Assembly: GCA_026393835.1 (NCBI GenBank)
Contig: JAPKZK010000114.1
Coordinates: forward strand, 1 to 40,091
Reading direction: 5' to 3'
Length of the DNA stretch: 40,091 nt
Source: Candidatus Aminicenantota bacterium
Lineage (GTDB): Bacteria > Acidobacteriota > Aminicenantia > UBA2199
The notes beneath the pieces are model-generated. The model was not told the origin of the DNA, searched no databases, and saw only the letters and a program-made list of their open reading frames with translations. The translations under genes and the position numbers were made by a program. Shown piece after piece: positions 31,464 to 40,091 of the stretch; the first letter of the stretch is position 1; every line of letters starts with the position of its first letter.

Positions 31464-32105
31464 TTAAAAATCATAGGAATAATAGAGCGCAATCCCCTTA
31501 TTTTTCACATAAGTTCCAACACCCCCTGAGGTAATCATATGAGTGATTAACACTGGAAACATTTCTTTAAAAACTCCTTCCATGCGATCATACTTTTTTC
31601 TTAGAAATTTATCCACATCATTCTGGGATAGTTGGGCTTTGGATTCTCCGACAATAGTAATTTCACGACCTTCTTTCTCCCCGTAACCGAAAATATTCAC
31701 TTCGATTTCCGCGCCTTCTTCATCTATAAGATAATCCCGTTTTAGCGCGCCCTTGATAATTATCCCGAAATCTCTCGCCAATAGACCGGGGAGTTTTTTA
31801 TATGCCGCATTTTCCAGCATATAGCCGAAAGTGGTAGATAACCCGCCAACTTCTTTCTGCGTATTTTTATGATCTCTTGCGAGCCCCCTGATTTCTTCTT
31901 CGGTACGTTTTTGCGCTTCAGCCAGCTCTTTTTGAGACACCACCAGATCTTTTACAATTCCTTTTAATTCGTTGAAATCGTCCCGGTTGACGCTTTCCAG
32001 CCTATGTCTATCAATGACATCCAGCATTGAATAGAGAATATCTCTCAAATCAGGCTGCAGCCTGTCAACCTTCCGTATAAAATCAACCGGAATATCCATG
32101 GACAT
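31464..32105 (-). CDS. Coiled-coil protein with PD-(D/E)XK-like domain
   Basis: This 213-residue protein has a helical N-terminus and a coiled coil (about 50-90, SQKELAEAQKRTEEEIRGLA). A domain with EVNIFGYG and EITIVGESKAQLS (about 135-165) follows; the E...ExK spacing resembles PD-(D/E)XK nuclease-like proteins of the DUF3782 kind. No nuclease activity is proven, and the first acidic residue is uncertain (EVN rather than EVD). GAGGT lies close upstream of ATG 32105; Met3 is the alternative. It is directly followed by the RiPP precursor gene. Confidence 0.65.
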   Translation of the reverse strand: MSMDIPVDFIRKVDRLQPDLRDILYSMLDVIDRHRLESVNRDDFNELKGIVKDLVVSQKELAEAQKRTEEEIRGLARDHKNTQKEVGGLSTTFGYMLENAAYKKLPGLLARDFGIIIKGALKRDYLIDEEGAEIEVNIFGYGEKEGREITIVGESKAQLSQNDVDKFLRKKYDRMEGVFKEMFPVLITHMITSGGVGTYVKNKGIALYYSYDF

Positions 32106-32210
32106 GTTTTACCTCGCTTATGTCGATTATGATATAAGATATTATTCAATTTGTCAACTCTCTTTGAGAAAATTTCTCCCTCGATTTCATTCCGATTTGA
32201 CGTCGCCCGG

Positions 32211-32239
32211 TTGCTTTTTACTACGGAATGTGCTATAAA
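32211..32239 (+). promoter_or_regulatory. Promoter of the metal-efflux operon
   Basis: TTGCTT (32211-32216), 17 nt and TATAAA (32234-32239). The ATG at 32258 comes 18 nt after the -10, giving a leader of only about 12 nt with no clear Shine-Dalgarno. Confidence 0.55.
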
Positions 32240-32257
32240 TATACCTTACAAACCCGG

Positions 32258-32716
32258 ATGATCAAAAATAAAAAATCATTAACAGCAGCCCTGCTGATGC
32301 TTGTCTATGCCTTGCTTATGTTCCAGGAAATCGCCGTGAACCAGGTCCTGTGCTATAAGGAAAACGGCGCCGTTAACCTGGAACTGGCGGTTCTCAGCCT
32401 CAAATGCATCTGCGTTGAGAGCCATGATCATGCCGGTTCCCCTTCCGAATCCCAGGACCCCGGCAAATGCGTCCAGTCTTTTTGCCAGTACAGCAACTGC
32501 ATCGATCAACCTTTCAACACCTCCTGGCTGGAACGCGACATCACTCCCAATTCATCCGGGTCCCGCTTTAACCATCAAACCGATCCGAACCATCATATAA
32601 ATAGTAAAGCCACTGTGGCTTTAAACCGGCTTTCAACGCCGGGTTTCTTAATCAAATTAACGAAATTCCTGCCAGACTCTTCCTTTCAAGAGAACAGCAA
32701 TATCCTGCGCTGTTGA
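32258..32716 (+). CDS. Exported Cys/His-rich protein, first gene of efflux operon
   Basis: Start ATG 32258 is used because an upstream in-frame ATG (32228) overlaps the -10 box. The 152-residue product has a signal-like hydrophobic segment (7-27), then LCYKENGAVNLEL, CIC (50-52), HDH (56-58), KC (71), FC (76) and NC (81). It is thus a small exported protein with a Cys/His cluster that could bind a metal. It heads a three-gene RND efflux operon, so a periplasmic metal-binding or sensing role is likely, but this is inference. I do not recognise a named family. Confidence 0.6.
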   Translation: MIKNKKSLTAALLMLVYALLMFQEIAVNQVLCYKENGAVNLELAVLSLKCICVESHDHAGSPSESQDPGKCVQSFCQYSNCIDQPFNTSWLERDITPNSSGSRFNHQTDPNHHINSKATVALNRLSTPGFLIKLTKFLPDSSFQENSNILRC

Positions 32717-32784
32717 TACCTCCTTCTTTTTTGCCACGCTGTAACGAAAAAAAAGAGATTTTAACGAATCCAAGGAGGTACAAA

Positions 32785-34047
32785 TTGAAATTTCAAAAAT
32801 TTAAATGGCTTTATTTGTTTTTATGTATATTCTTACTCGACCGGTTTCCCTTAAACCCGGCGGCGGAACAACCGGGCACACCCGATCCGGGCACAACTTA
32901 TACGCTTGAACAATTGATCCAATTGGCCCGGCTAAATAACCTGCCAATGAAAATTGCGGAATTAGAAAGGCGCATTGCCGTCGAAGAATACCGCGATACC
33001 CGCGCTTTACCCAACCCGGAATTGGAATACTCACGCGGCCGTGGTAAAAGCGCGGACGAACCGGGGAAAGCGGAAATATGGGGGGCAAGCCTCAAATGGT
33101 CCCTGCCCAATCCCATCCACCGTTATTATTTCCTGGAGGCGGCCCGAACCCACATCACGGAAGCGGAAATCCAGGCGGAAATTAGCCGAAGAGAAGCGAT
33201 CAAAGACCTGGCCACCCATTTCTACAAACTCCGGCTCTTTAACAAATTAAAATCTTTCCTGGAAGAAAAACAGCGCATCCTGGAAGAAGCCGGCAAAATA
33301 ACCAAAGCCAAAGTAGACATTGGCGAATCGAAAGAAATCGATTACCTGCGCGCCTCGGTGGCCGTCCAGGTAAACAATACGGAACTGTTCCGAATTGAGA
33401 AAAATATCGCCTATGAACGAAACCGGCTCAGGGAATCACTGGATTTCACGATCCCGGAAGATTTCTCTATTGCCGGGGATTTCGATTTCACACCCCTGCC
33501 CATGGACGAAAACAACCTCAAGGAGTCGCTGGAAACAGCGCCCCTCATCCGCCTGGAAACCAACCGACTGCAAGGAGAAAAAGCCGGCCTTAAAGCGGCG
33601 CGGTTTTCAATTATCGAATCCATCGATTTGTTCGGCGAAAAAGGCAAAGAAATCGACGGGAATATCTGGAGCGTCGGCGTCGGCGTTTCCATTCCCCTGT
33701 TTAACCGGAAATCGGCTTTCATTCGCCAGGCCAAACTGCAAAAACAAAAAGCGGAAACCGAACTGGCTTACTCCAGGAACCGCTTTTTTGCCGATACCCT
33801 GCAAATCATCGCCGAAATCCGTGTACTGGAAAAGGAAATCGAGACTTTCACCGGCGCTGCCTTAAAAGCTGGAAAGGAAAACATGGAACTTTCGGATAAA
33901 CTCTACCGCGAAGGAGAAGTTCCCCTGCTGGTTTTCCTGGATTCCCAGGACAGCTTTTTCGAAATACAGACGCGGTACTATGAGGCCGTCGCCGAATGGA
34001 ACATTCTAAAAGCAGAGCTGGACGCCCTGCTGGGAGGTAACAAATGA
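32785..34047 (+). CDS. TolC/CzcC-family outer-membrane efflux protein
   Basis: TTG at 32785 is the start: a perfect AAGGAGG lies 6 nt upstream and the signal peptide follows at once (LKFQKFKWLYLFLCIFLL). The 420-residue mature pattern is that of an outer-membrane efflux trimer: YTLEQLIQLARLNNLPMKIA at the start, two long helical repeats, and SVGVGVSIPLFNRKSAFIRQ in the second half. The channel carries ions from the inner-membrane pump out of the cell. It overlaps the adaptor gene by 4 bp. Confidence 0.9.
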   Translation: MKFQKFKWLYLFLCIFLLDRFPLNPAAEQPGTPDPGTTYTLEQLIQLARLNNLPMKIAELERRIAVEEYRDTRALPNPELEYSRGRGKSADEPGKAEIWGASLKWSLPNPIHRYYFLEAARTHITEAEIQAEISRREAIKDLATHFYKLRLFNKLKSFLEEKQRILEEAGKITKAKVDIGESKEIDYLRASVAVQVNNTELFRIEKNIAYERNRLRESLDFTIPEDFSIAGDFDFTPLPMDENNLKESLETAPLIRLETNRLQGEKAGLKAARFSIIESIDLFGEKGKEIDGNIWSVGVGVSIPLFNRKSAFIRQAKLQKQKAETELAYSRNRFFADTLQIIAEIRVLEKEIETFTGAALKAGKENMELSDKLYREGEVPLLVFLDSQDSFFEIQTRYYEAVAEWNILKAELDALLGGNK

Positions 34048-35306
34048 GAAGATTTATTTTAATTGGAATTATAATAATCATACTAATGGTCGGTGGTATT
34101 TTTACTCACTGCGGTAATTCGACGTCGGCTGCGCCGACAGCGCCGGCAGCGACCGCCGTTGAAAGCAGCGCGCCGGCGGCGGGAAACGGGGAAGAACCGG
34201 CCGCTAACTCCGGCTACCGCTCCTTGCAAATCAGCCCCAAATTCGTTCAACAATGGAACATCCGCGTCGCCAACCCGGAATCCAGGGAACTGGTGGAAAA
34301 AGTCACCCTGAACGGCGTGGTGAAAGATAATAAAGAAACTTCCTACATTATCAATACATCTGTCTGCGGCATAGTCGCCCGCATCACCAAAGACACCGGC
34401 GACACGGTGCGAAAAGGGGATATTCTCTGCGTGTTAAATTCCCCGGAACTGCTGGAAATTAAAACCCGCTACATCAAGGCTTTCCAGGATCACCGCTTAA
34501 AACAAGAGAACTTTGAACGGGCCAAAAATCTTATCAAGATCAAAGCGCTGGAACAAAAGGAATATACCGCCAGGGAATCGGAATATAAAACCGCCATGGC
34601 CGAGTTTTTCTCCCTGGAAGCGCAACTGGACTCGGTGGGGTATGAAAACAAAATCCTCCAGGCGGTAAAAACCGCTGTTCAACAGGATGATACGGAACAA
34701 ATCAAAACATTTCTTTCCCCGTTATACAGTATCCTTTCACCTTCATCCGGCAAAGTCATGATGCGGGATTTAAACCTGGGCGAACGGGTGGAAAGCAATA
34801 AAACGATTTACGAAATCTCAGACACGCGCAAATTGTGGGTTTTGCTGGACGCCATGGAAAAGGACCTGCAATATATCGATAAACAGAAACCGGTGTCCAT
34901 CATCGCCGATGGTTACCCGCAAGAACCATTCCCGGGTTTCGTTTTAACCCTGGATGAAAAAATAGACCCTGAACTGCGAACGGTGAAAGTAAGGGTGGAA
35001 GTGGACAACAGCGGCGGTCGCCTCAAACCCGGGATGTTTGTCAAAGGATCCATTGAAAAGTCGGTGAAAGAGACGCACCTGGCCGTGCCTTCGGCGGCGT
35101 TGGTTAAACTGGCCGGCGTGGACGGCGTGTTTGCCGCCGACGGCGATACGTTTTTCTTTAAACCGCTGGAAGTGCTGCAAATCGACGCCAACGGTTATGC
35201 CTTTGTAAAAGGCCTTAACCCCGAAGATAAAGTGGTAGTGGAAGGCGCTTTTTATCTCAAGGCCGAGTTCGCCATGCAAGCCGGCGAAAACGGCGAAGGA
35301 GAATAA
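34044..35306 (+). CDS. CzcB/CusB-family RND efflux adaptor
   Basis: This 420-residue periplasmic adaptor begins with a membrane segment MRRFILIGIIIIILMVGGIF and a Cys (FTHC) that may be a lipid anchor. An Ala/Pro-rich linker follows (APTAPAATAVESSAPAAG). Then come the barrel-sandwich halves (IARITKDTGDTVRKGDILCV, PSSGKVMMRDLNLGERVE), a helical hairpin (about 135-205), the beta-barrel (KPVSIIADGYPQEPFPGFV) and the C-terminal domain (LKPGMFVKGSIEK). It bridges the TolC-like channel and the pump, with 4-bp and 2-bp junctions on either side. Confidence 0.92.
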   Translation: MRRFILIGIIIIILMVGGIFTHCGNSTSAAPTAPAATAVESSAPAAGNGEEPAANSGYRSLQISPKFVQQWNIRVANPESRELVEKVTLNGVVKDNKETSYIINTSVCGIVARITKDTGDTVRKGDILCVLNSPELLEIKTRYIKAFQDHRLKQENFERAKNLIKIKALEQKEYTARESEYKTAMAEFFSLEAQLDSVGYENKILQAVKTAVQQDDTEQIKTFLSPLYSILSPSSGKVMMRDLNLGERVESNKTIYEISDTRKLWVLLDAMEKDLQYIDKQKPVSIIADGYPQEPFPGFVLTLDEKIDPELRTVKVRVEVDNSGGRLKPGMFVKGSIEKSVKETHLAVPSAALVKLAGVDGVFAADGDTFFFKPLEVLQIDANGYAFVKGLNPEDKVVVEGAFYLKAEFAMQAGENGEGE

Positions 35307-35308
35307 TC

Positions 35309-38300
35309 ATGCTGGAACGTATTATCTCCGCGTCATTGAAACGCCGGGCTTTAATCGTGGTATTATTGGTTCTTATCGTGGGAGTCGGCATATATTCGCT
35401 TCTGAATCTTCACATGGACGCCTTCCCGGATGTCACCAATATCCAGGTAGAAATCGTTTCCCGCGCCCCGGGGCTGTCGCCCCTGGAAATCGAAAAATTC
35501 GTCACTTACCCCATCGAAATGACCATGCGCGGTCTCCCGGGCCTGGTGCAGATGCGTTCCGTGGTCAAATTCGGGATTTCCGTCGTGACCCTGGTTTTCC
35601 AGGACGACGTGGATATTTATTTTGCCCGTCAACAGGTTTTCCAGAAATTAGTGGAAGCGGAAAAAGGTCTGCCCCAGGGGGTTGAAACGGAAATGGGCCC
35701 GGTGGCGACGGCCATGGGCGAACTGTATCATTATACGCTGGAAGGCAACCGGCCAACGGATGAAGAAGGGGAAAAACAATACCTGGCCGAGCTGCGAACG
35801 GTCCAGGATTGGTTGGCGGCCCCGATGTTGAAGAATGTCCCGGGCGTCACCGAGGTTAACGCCTTCGGCGGCTATATCAAACAATTCCAGGTCCTCGTGG
35901 ACCCGGCAAAATTAATGAAATATGGCATCTCCATCCCGGATGTCTACGAAACGCTGCAAAAGAACAATGAAAACGTCGGCGGCAGCGTGATCGAAAAAGA
36001 TTTCGAGCAATCGATTATCCGCGGCATCGGCCTCATCGGCTCCGCGGAAGATATCGGCAACATCGTATTGAAAGCGGAACATGGAACCCCGGTTTTAGTG
36101 AAGGACGTGGCCGCCATCAGCATCGGTCAAAACCTCCGCCAGGGCGCCGCCCTGAAAAACGGCAAAGAAGCCGTCGGCGGCATCGTCATGATGCTTCGCG
36201 GCGAAAATACCCTGGAGGTCATTCACAATGTGCAGGAAAAAGTCCGGGAGATCAATGACAGTAATATGTTGCCCGCCGGCATTAAAATCGTCCCCTATTA
36301 CCAGCGTTCCGAAATAATCAAAAACAGCATCGGAACCGTTACCACCGCCCTGATCGAAGGCGCGCTGTTGGTTTTGCTTATACTTTTCTTGTTTTTACGG
36401 CAGATACGCGGCGCTTTTATCGTCATCCTGGCGCTGCCCCTTTCGTTATTGCTCACCTTTACCGTTATGAAAAACGCCGGTCTCGACGCCAACCTCATGT
36501 CGCTGGGCGGGCTGGCCATTTCCATCGGTATGATTATCGACGCCACCATTATCCAGGTGGAAAACGTCCAGCGGCGGTTAAGTGAAAAAAACAGCGGCCA
36601 ACATAAACTGGCCACTGTGTTGAAAGCCGTCCTGGAAGTTCGCAAGCCCAGTATTTTCGGCGAATTGATCATTGCCCTGACCTTTATCCCCATCATTTCG
36701 CTGCAAGGAATGGAAGGCAAGATGTTCACGCCCCTGGCCTTTACCGTTGCCATTGCGCTTTTATCGTCCCTGCTGCTTTCCATTTTCGTTATCCCCGTGT
36801 TATGTTCCTTTTTCCTCAACGCCGGCCCTGAAAAAGAAAGCTTGCTGCTGCGCGCCGCTAAAAAAATCTATTTACCGGCCCTCACCTGGTCAATGAAAAA
36901 CAAATGGTTCATCATCGGCGGCGCTTCCATACTATTGATTATCACATTTATACTGGTTCCCCGGTTGGGAACCGAATTCATCCCCATCATGGATGAGGGC
37001 GCGTTCGACATGGATGTCCAGATGCTGCCGGGAATCACCCTGGATAGGGCGCTGGAAACCAATAAACAAATTCACCACATATTGTTAAGCTCGCCCGAGT
37101 TGGATACCGTTGTCAGCCGCACGGGCCAGAGCGGCATTGCCCTGGAAGGAAAGGGCGTCGATATGACCGGGTATACCGGTTCATTTAAGCCCAGGGACCA
37201 GTGGCGGGGGAACCGATCTTCGGAGGAGATAATAGACAGTCTCCGGGAGAAATTGGATGAAATCCCGGGCCTTGCTTACGGATTCAGTCAGCCCATCCAG
37301 TGCCGTATCGATGAGTTAGTGGCCGGGACGCGGGCCCAATTGATTATTAAAATCTTCGGCGAGGATATGGAGGTTATGAAACACAAAGCCGCGGAAATAG
37401 CAACTATCCTTGCCGGCGTCCGGGGAACCACGGATTTGATCGTGGAGCGAACCACCGGGCAATCGTATATCGATATCCAGGTGGACCGCGCCCGTATTGC
37501 CCGTTTCGGGTTGAGTGTCAACGACGTACTCAGCGTAATCGAGATCGCCGTAGGTGGGAAAGTTTCCACCCAGATATATGAAGGCAGCCGGTTTTTCGAT
37601 TGCGTCGTGCGGTTTCCCGAAGCAGAGCGAAACAGTATCGCCAAGCTTGGCAATATCATCATCAGGGGCAAGCAGGGCGAGATGCTGCCGCTCAATCAGC
37701 TCGCCGCCATCGAGAACGTCGAAGGCCCGGTGCAAATCAGCCGCGAAAACGGCCAGAGGCGGATCGGCGTCGAGATGAATATAAAAGACCGGGATATCGG
37801 GAGTTTCGTAACCGAAGCGAAAAAGAAAATCACGGACCGTGTACGTTTACCCGGAGGGTATTACCTATCCTGGGGCGGTCAATTCGAAAACCAGCAGCGG
37901 GCCATGAAGCGGTTGTTGATTATTGCGCCGGTGGTAGTGGGGTTGATCTTGCTGCTTCTTTTTCTAACCTTTGGCGTGCTTCGTTTAGGGTTCCTGGTGT
38001 TGTTCAATTTGCCTTTTGCGTTGATAGGGGGCGTTTTTGCCCTTTATATTTCCGGGCTTTATTTATCTGTTCCGGCGTCAGTGGGGTTTATCGTGCTTTT
38101 TGGGGTAGCTGTTCTCAATGGATTAGTGTTGGTTTCCTATATCGCGCAGTTACGCCAGGAGGGAATGAATCTCCATGATTCCATATACAATGCGTGTCGT
38201 GTAAGGCTCAGGCCCGTATTGATGACGGCGTCGATTGCGATATTCAGTTTGATCCCCATGATATTCGCAACCGGGCCGGGATCCGAGATACAGAAACCTT

Positions 38301-38419
38301 TGGCTGTCGTCGTCGTCGGTGGGCTTATCACATCGACGTTGTTGACGCTGCTGTTATTGCCGACGTTATACGGTTGGTTGGAAGGAGCAAAGGTTAAAAT
38401 TGGTCCCCTGTCACCCTAA
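35309..38419 (+). CDS. CzcA/CusA-family heavy-metal RND efflux pump
   Basis: This 1036-residue proton-driven pump has 12 membrane helices. It starts LERIISASLKRRALIVVLL and has HMDAFPDVTNIQVEIVSRAPGLSPLEIEKFVTYPIE (residues about 35-70; first 20: HMDAFPDVTNIQVEIVSRAP), diagnostic of the heavy-metal efflux branch. TM4 carries AISIGMIIDATIIQVENV near 400, with the Asp/Glu pair used for proton and metal relay. The large periplasmic loops and the second half (TEFIPIMDEGAFDM, RFGLSVNDV) are complete. The helix-4 motif is not the textbook Zn (DFG..VDG) or Cu form, so I leave the metal open. The 3' part turns G/T-rich in codon use. Confidence 0.95.
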   Translation: MLERIISASLKRRALIVVLLVLIVGVGIYSLLNLHMDAFPDVTNIQVEIVSRAPGLSPLEIEKFVTYPIEMTMRGLPGLVQMRSVVKFGISVVTLVFQDDVDIYFARQQVFQKLVEAEKGLPQGVETEMGPVATAMGELYHYTLEGNRPTDEEGEKQYLAELRTVQDWLAAPMLKNVPGVTEVNAFGGYIKQFQVLVDPAKLMKYGISIPDVYETLQKNNENVGGSVIEKDFEQSIIRGIGLIGSAEDIGNIVLKAEHGTPVLVKDVAAISIGQNLRQGAALKNGKEAVGGIVMMLRGENTLEVIHNVQEKVREINDSNMLPAGIKIVPYYQRSEIIKNSIGTVTTALIEGALLVLLILFLFLRQIRGAFIVILALPLSLLLTFTVMKNAGLDANLMSLGGLAISIGMIIDATIIQVENVQRRLSEKNSGQHKLATVLKAVLEVRKPSIFGELIIALTFIPIISLQGMEGKMFTPLAFTVAIALLSSLLLSIFVIPVLCSFFLNAGPEKESLLLRAAKKIYLPALTWSMKNKWFIIGGASILLIITFILVPRLGTEFIPIMDEGAFDMDVQMLPGITLDRALETNKQIHHILLSSPELDTVVSRTGQSGIALEGKGVDMTGYTGSFKPRDQWRGNRSSEEIIDSLREKLDEIPGLAYGFSQPIQCRIDELVAGTRAQLIIKIFGEDMEVMKHKAAEIATILAGVRGTTDLIVERTTGQSYIDIQVDRARIARFGLSVNDVLSVIEIAVGGKVSTQIYEGSRFFDCVVRFPEAERNSIAKLGNIIIRGKQGEMLPLNQLAAIENVEGPVQISRENGQRRIGVEMNIKDRDIGSFVTEAKKKITDRVRLPGGYYLSWGGQFENQQRAMKRLLIIAPVVVGLILLLLFLTFGVLRLGFLVLFNLPFALIGGVFALYISGLYLSVPASVGFIVLFGVAVLNGLVLVSYIAQLRQEGMNLHDSIYNACRVRLRPVLMTASIAIFSLIPMIFATGPGSEIQKPLAVVVVGGLITSTLLTLLLLPTLYGWLEGAKVKIGPLSP

Positions 38420-38439
38420 AAAGCTAAAAAAACGTAACG

Positions 38440-38468
38440 TTGACAATCGGTTTTTTTTGGTTTAATAT
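38440..38468 (+). promoter_or_regulatory. Promoter of the last gene, leaderless arrangement
   Basis: TTGACA (38440-38445), 17 nt and TAATAT (38463-38468) lie 6 nt before ATG 38475. There is no Shine-Dalgarno. An intergenic gap of 55 bp follows the pump gene. Confidence 0.65.
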
Positions 38469-38474
38469 AAGCCC

Positions 38475-40091
38475 ATGACAGAACAACATGAATTAAAAGG
38501 TATTCCATATGGTATCGCCGATTTCAAGGATTTTCGCATAAAAAATTTATATTACGTAGACAAAACACGGTTCATCAGGAATATCGAAAAAAAAGGAAGC
38601 TTTCTATTCTTCATCCGGCCCCGCCGCTTCGGGAAATCACTCTTCCTCTCCATGCTTGAATATTACTACGACATCCATCGAAAAGACCAATTCGATCTCC
38701 TTTTCAATGGCGCCGATATCCATTCAAACCCCACAAAAGAAAAAAACAAATACCTGGTATTATCTTTCAACTTTTCGGCGGTAGCTCCTGAAAAATCCCA
38801 CCTGGAGGAATTTTTTCTTCAACATATCCTCGATAGTATCCGTTATTTCATCAATAAATACGAGAAATACCTGGATATCGACATTAAAGAAGCCCAAAAA
38901 AAATTCGAATCCTCTAAAGGCGCTTCAGCTTTAATGGGCACGTTTTTAAATTATTTCAGGGGAAAAGAGTATAAGTTATACGTCATCATCGATGAATACG
39001 ATAATTTTGCCAATACGATTCTATCCGACTCCGGGGAAGCCGAATACCGTTCAATCACCCAGGGGGAAGGTTTTCTACGTTCGTTTTTTAATGTAATCAA
39101 AGCAGGAACCACCGGGAGCGATACCCCCATTTCGCGGCTATTCATGACCGGGGTTTCTCCTATAGCACTGGACGACGTCACCTCCGGGTTTAACATCGCG
39201 ACAAACATTTCATTAGACCTGGATATCGATGAAATCCTGGGATTCACCGGGGCCGAAGTGGAAACCATGATCGAATACTACCGTCAAACCGGTAAAATCC
39301 GCCATTCGACGCCGGAACTGATGGGCATCATGAACCGTTGGTATAACCATTATAAATTTGCCCTTCGCGCCAGTTCCCAGGTTTTTAATACCGTCTTTGT
39401 ATTATATTTCCTCCGGGAATACCTGAAAGAATCCCGTATCCCAGACCTACTCATCGACAATAACGCCCGGATGGATTATATGAAACTGCGCTATTTAATT
39501 CTTAGCGATAAAAAAAGCACTCCCCAAACCACTCAAACTACCCAAACCAACGGCAATTTTTCCAAACTCCGGGAAATCCTGGAAAACGATACCCTTCATT
39601 CAACGATCGTCGAACGTTTCCCTATCGCTAAATTGACCAGCCCGGAGAATTTTATCTCCCTTTTATATTATTTCGGCCTCTTAACTATCACCGGCAGCGA
39701 TGAAGAAAATAAAGCCATTCTTAAAATCCCCAATGAAGCCGTCAAACGGTTATACTACGATTATATCAAAGAAACCTATGAAGAGACCGGCATATTAACC
39801 ATCGATTTAAACCGGTATGAAGCAGCCATGAAAGAGATGGCCTTTAACGGGAAATGGAAACCGTTAATCGCTTACCTGGTTGAGCAGATGGAAAAGTCGC
39901 TGGGTATCAGGGATTTAATCACGGGAGAAAAAGCCATCCAGGCGTTTTTAAATGTCTACCTGGGATTATCCGCGCTTTACCTGGTTTATTCGGAAAAAGA
40001 GTTGAAAAAGGGCTATGCCGACCTGGTGTTGGAACCGTTCCTGGCGCAATACCCCGGGTTGAAGTATGCCTATCTTATCGAGCTTAAATAC
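38475..40091 (+). CDS. AAA-ATPase-like / PD-(D/E)XK nuclease-like protein, 3' end cut by window
   Basis: The frame is open from ATG 38475 to the right edge (539 codons). It begins LKGIPYGIADFKDF and YYVDKT, then a P-loop RPRRFGKS (48-55) and Walker B VIIDEYDN near 168-175. This is the AAA-ATPase-like family (PF09820), which reads RPRRFGKSL. The C-terminal half has the PD-(D/E)XK domain (PF08011): KKGYADLVLEP and, at the very edge, YLIELK with E536-x-K538. The catalytic core is therefore visible, and only a tail is missing. A low-complexity STPQTTQTTQTNG linker lies near residue 350. Such genes occur in dozens of copies in some genomes and are suspected mobile or defence elements. Confidence 0.85.
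   Translation, partial: MTEQHELKGIPYGIADFKDFRIKNLYYVDKTRFIRNIEKKGSFLFFIRPRRFGKSLFLSMLEYYYDIHRKDQFDLLFNGADIHSNPTKEKNKYLVLSFNFSAVAPEKSHLEEFFLQHILDSIRYFINKYEKYLDIDIKEAQKKFESSKGASALMGTFLNYFRGKEYKLYVIIDEYDNFANTILSDSGEAEYRSITQGEGFLRSFFNVIKAGTTGSDTPISRLFMTGVSPIALDDVTSGFNIATNISLDLDIDEILGFTGAEVETMIEYYRQTGKIRHSTPELMGIMNRWYNHYKFALRASSQVFNTVFVLYFLREYLKESRIPDLLIDNNARMDYMKLRYLILSDKKSTPQTTQTTQTNGNFSKLREILENDTLHSTIVERFPIAKLTSPENFISLLYYFGLLTITGSDEENKAILKIPNEAVKRLYYDYIKETYEETGILTIDLNRYEAAMKEMAFNGKWKPLIAYLVEQMEKSLGIRDLITGEKAIQAFLNVYLGLSALYLVYSEKELKKGYADLVLEPFLAQYPGLKYAYLIELKY

Overview
The window is about 40 kb of bacterial chromosome with mixed coding directions and many long, repeat-bearing gaps. The style suggests an uncultured bacterium of the Candidatus Aminicenantes / Acidobacteriota kind. 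The reasons are DcuC/YfcC, HD-KaiC and AAA-like ATPase families, a Bacteroidetes/Aminicenantes-style RiPP leader, stacked intergenic hairpins and moderate GC. This assignment is inference: no rRNA or lineage marker beyond the ffh-rpsP-khpA-rimM-trmD cluster is present, and no tRNA, CRISPR array or intact insertion sequence was seen.

Layout. 1-2.1 kb: the start of an AAA-like ATPase gene (minus, cut by the window edge), a small unknown protein and a secreted cystatin-like protein. The two small genes share a duplicated leader. 2.1-7.4 kb (plus): a membrane-bound SpoIIE/RsbU-type phosphatase, RNase III, a YfcC-family carrier, then a radical SAM/SPASM protein behind three stacked hairpins. 7.4-12.4 kb (minus): one operon of three consecutive HlyD-type adaptors followed by a MacB/FtsX-like permease, with no ATPase and no outer-membrane channel. 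12.6-13.7 kb: an ATPase_2-type protein with an apparently leaderless promoter. 13.7-17.4 kb (minus): a two-gene operon coding for an HD-domain protein fused to a KaiC-like ATPase and a second KaiC-like protein with a degenerate Walker A. This is the best candidate here for an undescribed system.

17.5-20.8 kb: a clipped DUF2442 protein, alternative hairpins, an unknown 170-residue protein, a 430-bp array of 21 degenerate 20-21 bp repeats, and a VWA-domain protein that appears to have lost the second half of its VWA fold. 21.0-22.9 kb: an ATPase plus HNH nuclease pair resembling Septu (PtuAB) anti-phage defence. 23.0-26.2 kb: two flavodoxin-fold reductases, a calcineurin-like phosphoesterase and a transthyretin-like protein. 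26.2-31.0 kb (minus): the translation/secretion cluster ffh-rpsP-khpA-rimM-trmD with ftcD attached at the end. 31.2-32.1 kb (minus): a PD-(D/E)XK-like protein followed by an orphan lanthipeptide-like precursor.

32.2-38.4 kb (plus): a cysteine-rich exported protein followed by a complete heavy-metal RND efflux operon (outer-membrane channel, adaptor, pump). 38.5 kb to the end: an AAA-ATPase-like/PD-(D/E)XK protein, cut at its extreme C-terminus.

Regulatory pattern. Many promoters are readable as clear -35/17-bp/-10 sets. At least three genes (2159, 12589, 38475), and probably a fourth (17587), have the start codon only 6-8 nt after the -10 box and no Shine-Dalgarno, which implies leaderless mRNAs. 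Other genes carry strong Shine-Dalgarno sequences, some with TTG or GTG starts.
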